The notes below the pieces were generated by a model. The model was given only the letters and a program-made list of their open reading frames with translations. It did no database searches and was not told the DNA's origin. A program made the position numbers and the translations under genes. A stretch of 64,000 nucleotides of DNA from Ctena decussata (taxonomy: Eukaryota; Mollusca; Bivalvia; Lucinida; Lucinidae). Of this stretch, positions 12,401 through 24,400 are shown piece by piece. The stretch lies in NCBI GenBank assembly GCA_963989385.1, contig OZ022508.1, positions 33,192,166 through 33,256,165 on the forward strand, in the 5' to 3' direction. Within the stretch, counting starts at the first letter, position 1. Every line of letters starts with the position of its first letter.

Positions 12401-15400
12401 TCATACAGAGATATAATGATACATATGTCATTTGGGCGTATTGTTTGTGGGCTGTTAGATTTCCATTCTATCGTCATAGCATATATTATGGTCCAGTGAT
12501 GTCTATTCGCTGCCTGTTATTATTGATTCAAGAGTATCAGGTACGGACTACGACTGAGGGAGTTTGTCAGTAAGTAAGATACCTGTCGTCTTCAAACGCA
12601 AGCCAAGCGCTCTGGACAAACGATCCTTTTTATCTCATAAGTTTGTACTAACATGGAGTGGATAGTGGTGGTGCTTGGAGTTTGGGTTTTACGGCTCTTT
12701 TAGATAGTATTCCAGTCTCTTCGAGCTGCTTCCAGAGAGAGCAAGAAAGAAAAGGTATAGATAGGATAGATGAGACTAGAATAATCCAAACAAACCCCAT
12801 CCCGCACCTGCTGCAGGCCGACCGGCCCTTGCCCTACTATTAGCCAAATTAGAAGAACGCCACGGCATTGAATGTTCAGCAGCACCATCGCCCAAACCGA
12901 CCACCCCTAACATGGAATGGAAAAATCACGCAACATAAATCAGGGGCGACTAACTTAATTTGTCATGGTTGAAATATAGGCTGACAGCCGATAATACCAA
13001 GGAACAGTGCACCTATCCGGTACTGTGCAAAGTAACTGTACTAAGTCGACCGATCATTCGGTCGAAAGCTATACCAGTCACGGTAAATGATACTATTGTA
13101 AATGGGCGTCGACCGGGCTGGTATTGGTGTCGATTGTCCCCGTCGACAACCACTTTTGCATGTGCGGTAACTGATTGGCTAGGTCGAAAACCAGGTTAGG
13201 AAACTGGTATTACCCTCGAGATTAATTGATTTTCCTCATTTTTGTTTTCTTTTCTCTTGACCACATTCCTCTCTCTCTCTCTCTCTCTCTCTCTACCTAT
13301 TCAACCATAACCCAACCTACCATCCAATCATCTATTTATCCATCATTTTATCTGTCTTTCCATTCCTCCTCCATGTTACCTACCTCCCTAATCTGGCCCA
13401 GCGGATACGTATCGTCAAAATGACGTCGTGATGACTTCGGTGCGACGTCATTTCGTAGAACCGACGTCAATACGACGTCATGTGCCTGCTGGTGTCTATC
13501 TGTCTATCAAGGAGCTCCGGTAGCTTAAGCAGTGGCCCGCTGATCTAGCGATCCCGAGTTCGAGCCCCGCTGTTGGCGGGAATCTTTTCAATCGTAAACG
13601 GAGTTCCATGGACATAGCCTTTCATTATCATCCACCCATTGTCCTGATATGACTCAAATACTGTTAGAAAGGACGTAAAATCGCAATTCATCCATCCATC
13701 CAGCCACCCATCCATCCATCTACATGTATTTATTTATATATCTACCTATTGATCGATCGATCGATCGATCGGCCTAGCCATCCATCCATCTGTGCAGAAG
13801 TGCAGGCTTATTATCGTCTTCGCTGTTCGCACGAGCTTTAAAACGTTTTCTCATAACATGTGCCAAGTATCAAGCTGTAGGCAAACCTGTCTTATGAATT
13901 GGTTCACTCCCAACGGGCACATGACGTCAGAATTACGTCATATTGACGTCGATGCGACGTCACCATGTCGCATCGACGTCAGTACGACGTCATTTCAACG
14001 TCATGTGCCTGCTGGGCTGTCATGCTTTTTGTGACTTCCTGTTTTATTCTCGGCAAAACGTTGCCCTTTCAAACTGAAACAATGCTTTAAGGAAAAAAAT
14101 CGAACATCCAGAGGTAGCTTTTTCCCCTTATGGTTTGATTGATTGATTGATTTATTTCTTAACGTCCACGGTAAACATCTATGGTCATGTCGGGACGGCC
14201 AGTTAACCTTACCAAACTATTCCTGGGCAGGCTTAGACCTCCTAAGCGGTTAACCAGTACTAAGTGCACATACTTTCGCCAGTAACTGACAACTGCTCTT
14301 CTTAAACCAGCGGAAGGAGAAACGAAAGTATGTGGCCAGACCGGGTTTCGAACCCAGGACCTCTGACTTATGAGTCAGGTGCCCTACCGATTGAGCTACG
14401 CAGCCCGGCTCCCTTATGGTTTGACCCTTAAGTAAAAAGCGAGGCAAAAGATACAAATGACAGACTTGCTTCCCCTGAAAGTGTACCCATGCATGCAGGC
14501 AGTCAGGTCAGAGTCTTTGCTGTTCGCACATTATGCTCGGATCTTCAGAAATCTTACAAGCACAAGTTGAAGTGTTTTTTTTTGTTTTTTTTTTGTTGTT
14601 GGTGATGTTTTTTTTTTTTTACCATTAGGCCGATCTGGGTCTTCTGTCTTTATTTAATCAGACTATTCGTACTGTATAAAAATGGAGCCTCAGTATGTTA
14701 AGCGCTGGCCTGCTGATCTAGCGGTCTGGGGTTCTAGCCCCACCGTAGGCGGAGATCATTTTAATCATAGACTGGCTACATCGCTTTCATTATCACCCAC
14801 CCAGCGTCCTGATATGGACGTTAATTCGCAAGTCATCCATCCATCCATTCTGTCTGAACATTTTGGTGTCTTATAAATAATGCATAAGGCTACATACAGA
14901 CAGATGGTCTGTCAGACAGAGACAGGCAGACGGCCTCTCAGGGTAGGTAGGGTAGGATAGGGTAGGGTAGGTAGGTAAGTAGGTAGGTGAACGGAGAGAC
15001 AGACATACAGACATTCAGAGGGTAGGGACGTAGGCAGGTAAGAATGTTAGGTAGGTAGGTGACTAGATGGATGGATGGATCTTTTAGATGAACTGAGCGC
15101 TGATTCAAATTAGATGACTTAATTTTGTACTAATATATGGCTGAACAATAAAATACCAAAACAACAGGTTTATCTGTATTGCGAGAAGGACGTGTTTACT
15201 TTCGATTTCGATCGTGTGTCTATAAAGTGTACGATGAGCAGACACTGGATTCTAATGTCGGCAAAAGCGTAGCTATCTGTATGCAAATACGCAGGTGCGT
15301 ATTAAATTTTTGTCACACTGACAAAATTCCAACACGCTCAGTGTGATTTCCGCTAGTGTGCCCTTGCTCGGTACAAAAACATGTATTTATGTATTTTGCC

Positions 15401-18400
15401 CTTGTTAAGACATGCACATAAGTGCAGTCTGAGCACGATACTCGCTGTTCCTTATATATTGAACAGAGCTGTATGCATTTAGGATTTTTGGCTGGATAAT
15501 CTACATGGCTGGTTTGAGATGTAAGTGTTGGAAGCCTTTTCTGAAGGAACCAAGCGGGCAAGTGTCGAATCAACGTCGATGCAATGTCGACATTACTACA
15601 ACGTTTGAGCCGTTGTATAAACTCTGCCAACAAGGTAAAGGTACATGTAAAATGTTAGGAAACTGAAACTCATGCAGAAACCAAACAACGTCGCATAAAC
15701 GTCGAGACAGATTTAGCGACTTCATTTCAAAACGATTGCAGACTTCTGGTATGCATTGCTACAAAGGAAGTCGTCGAATCAATGTCCTTGCAACGTCATC
15801 AACGCAACGTTCATTCGCCATTTCAGTGTTTTGTCACTCTCAAGAATATACTAAGTATACGTTAACAAAGGGTGCGTTTGGGGCTCTGCCAATGCCAGCA
15901 TAGATATGTCAATGCCGTTCAGAGTTTCAATATTGGCACCACTGATTCTACCGTCGGTACCAAAGGTACCAATATTGCCGACCATTGGCTGCCAGTACTG
16001 CAGAAAACAAAGGGCGTGGGTAACATTACAAACGCCGGAAAATTGCGTCATTCAATATGGCGATTTAGTGAATCCATCATGAACGCTCGAGTTGTGACAG
16101 GAGAATAATTGTTCCCGACAGTGATGAAAGCAAATTAGAAAAACTAAAATTTTCTAATTACAGAGAAAAATGGCTCTGCAATAGTGTCAATGGCGCCATT
16201 GGCTCTACCAATAGTTGGCTGCCAAAGGTCACCTGTTCAGGGTTTACGGTTACCAATGGCACCATTGGCAAATCGCCAATGACACCACTGGCAGAACCCT
16301 GAATGTACCCAAAGTTCATCACTTAGCTTAACCAAGGATCAGGCAACTTTAAAACAGCGTGTCGCTGGCGTATCAACTTTGATAAGCTTCAAACGTTTTG
16401 TATATATTTGTATAGCAAATTATTTGCAGCGTGCACAGAACCTATCAAATGCTATATTGCCACGGCGTTTTCAGCTGTTGGGAACGAGCCGTAATGCTGA
16501 ATCAATTATGTGGACTAAATGCACATGCCCTGGCCAGACTGCACATGTATACATGTACACCGGGAAAGGCTGGGGTAGTACATTTGCTTTTGTTAGCCCA
16601 TTAAATTGTGGGTAATCTAAGCCCGCCCCAGCTCCCCCCCCCCACCCCCGCTCCCAAGTCTCCCCAATCCCCTTTTTCTTTGAAAGTCTGTTACATGGAT
16701 TTGGATGACTCCATTTCTGTGTTTTAGGGGTTTCTGGTGCATGTTTCCACTTTTATTGTATTTTGTATAAATATTCCGTTCATCCTGACCAGACGCCGCA
16801 TTATGCGGCGTCTGAACTGGGTCTACACTGTTCGCATATGTCGCCAAAACGGGTTACCAGTCTAAAAAGAGTTAATTACTCTACATATTATGACAACTTG
16901 TAATCATCCAAAATTTTGATTGATATTTAATTTACTGGCAGGCCTTGATTGGATCATAGATGTTCGTCTGTAAAATCAGCGTGCCACTGCGTCGACGTTT
17001 AACAGGATCTGCTGTACATATGCGACCAATGACGACTCAGACCTATCTGCGCGTCTGTGCAGTCAGCCTGATACGACTTCGTTTTTGTTTCCAACAGATA
17101 TCACTGACACATATACATACGTTGCATGTATACACATAAGCATGCTGCATGCAAATTTATGCTTTTTCAGTTTTGGCATAATGTTCACACAATGTGCAAG
17201 AATCCCGTTTGTAGTTTAAGCTTTCCTCCTCCAGCAAGATTCGAACACGGACTGCTAGCTTATCAGGATAGCCCTTATGGGGCTCCCAACAGACTGGTAC
17301 TGAAACCCTGTATATTCATTCAGTAGTACAAAATAGCCGAGTCAAATTGTGTGCCATACACTGGTAAAGCAACCCTTAACGTCAGATAAGAGCGCACTTC
17401 CAATGACAAATGCTGACATCACGTGTAATTTTCCATCATGACGGAGACGTTTACACGGCTAGGTCCCGCTTTGCGCTATTCTGCCCTACATTATGGGCTG
17501 ACGATTTAGTTTGAGTGGCGCTATCACAAGCCGTCTTCAACCGATAAAAATGGAAGAAAAAAATTCCCTGGCGGGGTATTGGCGTTGAACAAATAGCTAA
17601 TTCAGTATCAGCAAAACGAAAATATAAATAACACCACGTTTATTTATGCTTTCCAGATGAGAAAGAACGACATACATCGTCTTTTTGCCTAGATGTCCTA
17701 ATATAGCTAAAAAGTTTCCAGCGTCAAATCGACGCTGATGCAACGTCATGATGTAAATATGATGTTGCAACGATGTAGATACGGTTTTAATTCAATCCTG
17801 CAAATGGCGTCGTGTAAAATTTTACCTTACGGTGCGTGCCTTTAAGAAAGACTCGGATCAGCTTGCGCACCGGCGCAGACTGATCAGTCTTCCTGGTTTG
17901 ATGCATATGTAAAGACTAAATTGGACTGAGTCTTTGCTCGTCGCTAATATCCTAAACTCCCTGTTCGTGCGACGCAATTCGGCACCACAATCGATGCGAT
18001 GTATACGTTTGAAATGTCCCCTTACCTAGAACCTCCGATCTCAAATGTAGAATGTCAGCCTAGGTAAACTTTTAATGTCCAGTACCAGGTCCTTTCATTT
18101 GTTTTGAGGTTCATGGAAGTATGCCGATGAATGACAGTGGATTATGTGCAAAGACAATAAATCTCAAAAAGTATTCTGTATTATTTTATGTGCAACAAAG
18201 AGGGCCTTTGGTACCTGCACTGTTAACGAAGTCCTGATAAGGTGTGTTTTAGTGTTCTGCGATATTTTTTTTATTATTTCTCAATGAAAACATATGTTGT
18301 GACCCCTCATAAGAACCGTCTTGGTCAGAAATGGTTCTTATGAGGGGTCACAACATATGATTTTATGAATGAATATGGAAAATTATCCCAAAATTATACG

Positions 18401-21400
18401 CCTTAACTCTCCTTATCTGGAGTACTGGGCACATATGTACAATCCTGTCATTATGTTGACATACACAATCCTGTCGTTATGTTAACATACACAATTCATA
18501 TGAACCATGTTGAATGTCCTTGCAAAGAGTATAGGTTCTGACCATATATTACGGATACCGATATGCTAAAATGAGTACAAAGTGTCCAGTTCTGTAGGAA
18601 AGAGGGAGCTTTTGATGACAACTGTGTGATTTTTCTTTTCTTTTTCCTTTAAAACATGTTGTTACACCCCTTATCTGAACCACCTTGTCCATGCAGTTTA
18701 AATGAGAGGTGACAACATGTTTTTATGCAGACTTAATAAAAAATAGCCTTACCTACCAACAAAAACTTCCTCTTATCTACAGCTCTGCAAACCATTTAAT
18801 TTTCTACTTACTAATTCTTCTTCTTCCTCCTCTTCTTCAACATTTTCTTCCTTTATTTCATCTTTATTAATTTCTTCCTTTATCTCAGCCTTAACTTTAT
18901 TGATATCCACACCTTTTTCATCTGCTGTCTCTGTTAACTCTTCCATATTAGCGCTACCTTGAGCAATATTTGTTTCTGATTCAGAGTCATTTATCTCATT
19001 CTTAACTTTACTTAGATCCATACTTTCTTCTTCGTTTTCATTTTGGATATCTTTCAATTCTTCTTTCTTGGTATCATTTTCATGGTTCATGCTTTCTAAA
19101 TTTGTGTCACTCTTAGAGTTAATAAAAAGCTCATCATTTGTTTCACTAGCTTCTTTTGGTTCCTGTTTAATTGCAATATTGACTTCTGTGTCCAAAACAT
19201 TATCCACCTGACTAGCTGTAGAATCTGTTTTACTTTCATCCAATTTCACTTCTTCAATCTGATTTAGTTTTTTCAAATAACTGTCATTAGCCATTAGACT
19301 ATTCTCCTTTTCTATGTCTTCTCCAGTGTTCTCTAAATCTGCTGTATCATTGTTGTCAAGCTTTGATGTAATGTTTGTTTCATTTGTTTCTGAACAATTT
19401 TCTGTCATTTCTCTTCTCTCATCTGTTTCCATGTCACTTTCATTGTCATTTTGCTCGATTTCAGCACCCAAAAGCTCCTCTGATTTCATATCATTATTTC
19501 TATCTGTACCAATTCTGCTGTCAAGTTCATTTGGAGCAGTTTCCACTTTCAGATTTTTATATTCATGTTCATCACTATCATTCTCGCTAACTTTTTGTCT
19601 ATCTAACATCATACTTTCAGATCTATTAATAAATCCATTTGCATTTTTAAACAAAACTGGTTCATGAGATCCATTACAAGTTACTGCATTTTCTTTGCTC
19701 CCATTTTCAGTCATTTCACCTGATGTAACTTTACCTTCTTTATCCTCTTCTGTCAATACCTTAACACTTTCAAAGTTTGTCACATGTTCAGACTCTGAAC
19801 TGGTTTGTTCTGCAGTCAGACAATTATTTCTGGTATCACCATTTGGAATATTAGTTTTATCATTCATGGAAGTATCCATATCTTCCACTAATCTATTAAC
19901 ATCTCCTGGTTTATTTTCATTTATGGCACTATTAGAATTGTCTGCATCTAATGCACTGTTTTTAAATAAATCTTTCATATCACAGCTGTTAGTATTATCA
20001 CCAATGCCGCTAGAAGAAGAGTTTTCATTTTGCTCAAGAAGAACTTTAAAGACTGGCATCCCTGAATTACTATTATCCCCACAATCACTAGATCTAGAGT
20101 TTGAATCTTCCATAAACAAGAAACTGTTCAAATTTCTAGCTGCTCTAGAATTTGGAAAATCTTTTAACCGTGTACCTTTTCTAAATTTCCTAAGAACATG
20201 TCTATCAATCATGGGACTTGCACTATTTTCCCTTGAGGAATCAAATCTAGTGTCTTGACTCACACTGTCTTGAGTAAAACATGGACTAGAAGCTCTTGAA
20301 CACGATCTTGAGCTATTTACACTGTCTGAACAGCTATTATCACAGTATGGAATGGTTGCATCACTACCCGTGCTATGACCATCAGCACTCTTTTTCTCAT
20401 CATTATCATCATCACTGATTGCTGGATCTGTCTCACTCTCATCTTTTTCTTCTTCTTGTTCCTCATTGACATCAGTGGCTTCATTTGTGTCATCATTAGT
20501 ATCAGCACCAGTATCAACTGTTTCATCTTGAACCTCGTCATTATCATCATCATCTGAGGAGGAGGTTGAGGTGGAAGAATCAATGAGTTGGAGAGGGATA
20601 ACTGTTTTAGGCGTCTGAAAGAATACAAGGAAATACCCATGATACTTCTGTGTGTAATGGCTTTGCACCAACTATATGTAAAGCAGGCCATAGTGGCACT
20701 GTTACAAACCCAGAAAACCAGGCTACTATCTCAAAGACACATTCAGACTGTTAATTTATCATGTAAGGGTGTAGTGAAAAATTCCACATGAATAGTTGCA
20801 TTAGCAAGTGAACTTTGACTCTGGCTCAGTAAAACATTGCCTGAGGTCACCATACAGAGAGAGTGAATTCTTTTTACGCATACTGAGCATTTTTTTATGT
20901 GTACTGATCATTAAATATAAATATGTATTAACTTTATTAAATATCAGCAACTCACCAAACTGATTCCAATATAGAGTGTTAAGTGGGGTTATGTTAGAAA
21001 AATTGACCCTTGTCTTCATTGAAATAGCTCACTACTGCATGAAATAACTCTTGATCCATGATGAGGTGAACATACAAACACACATAAACTGCAATATCTA
21101 AAGATTTTATGCCTGGAATTTTTATTTATTTATTTTTTAAGTTAATATAACAATTTATTTTTCAGTCTGTACTGATTCTAGCTCTTAATTTGCAAATAAA
21201 TGTTTGGGTTGTTACCCACTTCTTCTGGGTTTTCTATTCTATCCTCTTACCACATTTCTTTTACTACCTACCTATTGTACCCATGTTTTTCTTTATCATG
21301 TGAAAAGTGGATAGAAAATAAAAGCATGAGCATCCCTATCCAAATTTAATTACAAATAAAGAGCTAGAATCAGTGCATGCCCCATTTTAGTCTGGTTCTA

Positions 21401-24400
21401 ATCTTGTCCACTTGGAAGTAACTTTCTGCACAACAGTGGCACTTAGAATTTTTGCTAGCAGTGGAAACCCAACGACTTGTAAGGACGAGTTACAAACTCT
21501 AAAGGGTGAGAAAATTTTGTTCACCCACTTGATATACCGGGCAAATACCTATAAAAGTATTTTATACCCCATTATAATGTAGTGAGTGCTGTGATGTGTA
21601 GATAGTCCCCGAAACTATAGTGTCTTCTAAACAAGGGTTTTCAAGATTGCTGAAATTATATTTCACCTGTCTTAGTCCAGCCGGTCGCAATCGGCTTGGA
21701 ATTGGTGAAATAGGTGGGGTCCTTTTCTTCTTCACTTTCTTTTTCTTCTTTACCAGTTTAAGTTTCTTGGTGGGTGGGGGTCTGTACTTCAGTGGAAACT
21801 GGAATTAAGAGGTGACTTAGAGATGTTAAGACACAATGTTTATAACTTTATAATTCATTCAAACAGCATAAATTTGCAGACCCCAAGCTGACAAGTCTGA
21901 GCAGGTGTTACTAGTTCAGTTTAAGGAAAACAGGAACACTTTCAGGGGAAGCAACTCTGCCATTTTCATTTCTGCCTCTCATCTCAATGGGGACCAACTC
22001 TTAAAGAAAAGAATTTGCTCCCCTAAGATCAAATTCTTTTCTGTACGAGTAGACCCCATTTTGGAAAAGGTTTGTCATCCAGGAAAGCAAATAGGAAGTC
22101 ACAAACATTGTCCCCGGTTGTTATATGTATATATGACGGAAAAACATTTAGGTGTGGCCATACCCGAAAAGGTTCGTCATCCAAGAAAGCAAATAGGAAG
22201 TCACAAACATTGTCCTCGATTGTAATATACATATGTGAGGTGTAGCCATACCTCTTATAGAAAGAAAAGTGGCCTCAATAACTGCACTGATAAGGCAGTC
22301 GAAAATTCTCAGAACCATGGACAAAAATGTCACCATTTAGGAAAACTGTAATTTCGCCATGAGTGTAAACAGAATGAAATTGGCCACACTCCTGTGACTT
22401 CTCAAGATTAACTTCTACTTGCCAGTCTACTGGCCAAATCAAATCCGTATAATCAAAACTGCAAAACAAATCTAAAGATAAGACAAGCATGAACCATGAA
22501 TTTAGAGTCCACTTACAGTTTACTTTTGCACCCCATTAAAGAAGTAAACAAATCCACTTTATGGGGACATCAGTTTAATGGCCTGCTGAATACTGCCAGC
22601 AATCATCTTTATATAAACAGTTTATAGCAGGCACCTTACAACTAATATATTTAGACTGTTTATTTGAACAAGATCTGTTTGCAAACAAGATGGGTCTCCT
22701 AACTCACACAGGCTTTAACCAAAATATTCATATGCAAATGCTGATACTGTGGCAGACATGGACGCTGACATCAGGGTGACAACAATACCTCTTCCTGTAT
22801 GTTAAGCAAGCTAAATACAGAATATTTAGACAATTTGTATGAATAAAGGTTTGCCCATCTTTGAGAGGAGAGTTGTCTTGGTGCTTCAGATTCAGGTTCT
22901 GGATTAGTGCACCAGTGGTTTTCGAGCATTTATAAAGAAATAGTAAATGACACAATTAAAGATATAAACATACATTGTATCATATAGAATATGTAATATT
23001 ACCTTTCTTTTGCTATCAAATGGATCCGGTATTATTTCTATCTTAGGGTACTTGATAGGTGCCTGTTTGTAGATTCTAACATCGGCTCCACAGAACTGTG
23101 GGAAATGTAAGTACCGCCAACCGTCACCGTCGGTACCCAGCATATACTCCCGCTGGTCTTGGAATGGCTGAATTTCAACTGTCTCTCTCAAGTAGTCTTG
23201 GGTTTGCTGTAAAGAAAAAAATAAGTGCCGCATTTTAAACAAATTTTAAGTAACTGTCAGGGAAAGCGACTCTTCCTTTTCTATTTTGCCCCTCTTATCA
23301 ACTCCAAAGGGAAAGCATTTGCTCCCCTCGGAGCAAACCCATTGCCATTTTTGCCCCTTTCTCAATGGGGGTCAAAGAAATATACTGTTTGTGAAAATTT
23401 AATATTCTAAGTGCTCCTATGATCTTCAAAATGAAGTCAAGGACATCAAAGTCTAATCAACTCTTAAGCCTGTCTCAATGTTATACACAAGCAAGTTTGG
23501 TTAAAATCCACCGATTGTTTCAAGAGATATGGGAACAAGAAAATGTCACACTGACGCTGACATGGATGCGGACACAAACAGGATCCACACTGAAACCAAT
23601 ATGTCCCTGCCCCCACGTCCCACCCCCACATATTTCCCCTTTAGTAGAGGGACATAATTAAGATGCTTTCTTCCATTATTGAATCTGGGGAAGTTCACTT
23701 TCATCTCTGAATTTGAATAAGTCAGTTTCCATCAATTTTGACATTTGAGCAGTAACACGACAAAACTAACAAAAAGGCATGAGCCCCAAGTGAAGACTAA
23801 GATCAGTGTGTGCATCTTTCCAGTCTAATGAGAGTCTTTGCTTGTGCTTAAAGGGTAGCCAAGGGTCACAGCGTACTCCAAGCCAACAGCGAAGACTGAT
23901 CAGGCTGGGCTGTCCAGGCTGATCCGAGTCTTTGCTTGGCGCACATGCCATTTTGTTGCTTTTATCATGTCGCTGCTCATTTCACTCTATGAATTTAAAC
24001 AAGTCCATTTCCTATATCTGCTTGGCTAAAAGATGGGAGGTTTGCCCTTATGAATGACCGCAAACATCTAAATGAGTCTTATCTAATTCTGCTATTTGTT
24101 TGGAAAGGGCATAAGAAAACATCCTATAACCTAGTAAATTCCAAAACCATTAGTGTGTCTAAATACATGTATACTGGATAAATATTCAACAGCCCCGGAT
24201 CCAGGGGGTGGGCTTTGGGGCTTCAGCCCCGCCACTTGGGTATGGTTAGATTAAAATTTATGTTGTAACATCTCATTAGAATCGCCTCGGCGAGGCGATT
24301 CTTATGTGATATCACAACATATATTTCAAGGCAAAAAAAGACTTTATCAAAAAAATCTCATCAAATTTATCCTTTATTATGTCATTTTAAACCCCTCTCC

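Noticed and set aside
19314..20258. Two plus-strand ORFs (117 and 187 codons) rich in Ser, Phe and Leu
   Set aside because: They are the reverse complement of the acidic exon 11 of BRD10. Low-complexity GAA/GAT codons leave the opposite strand open.
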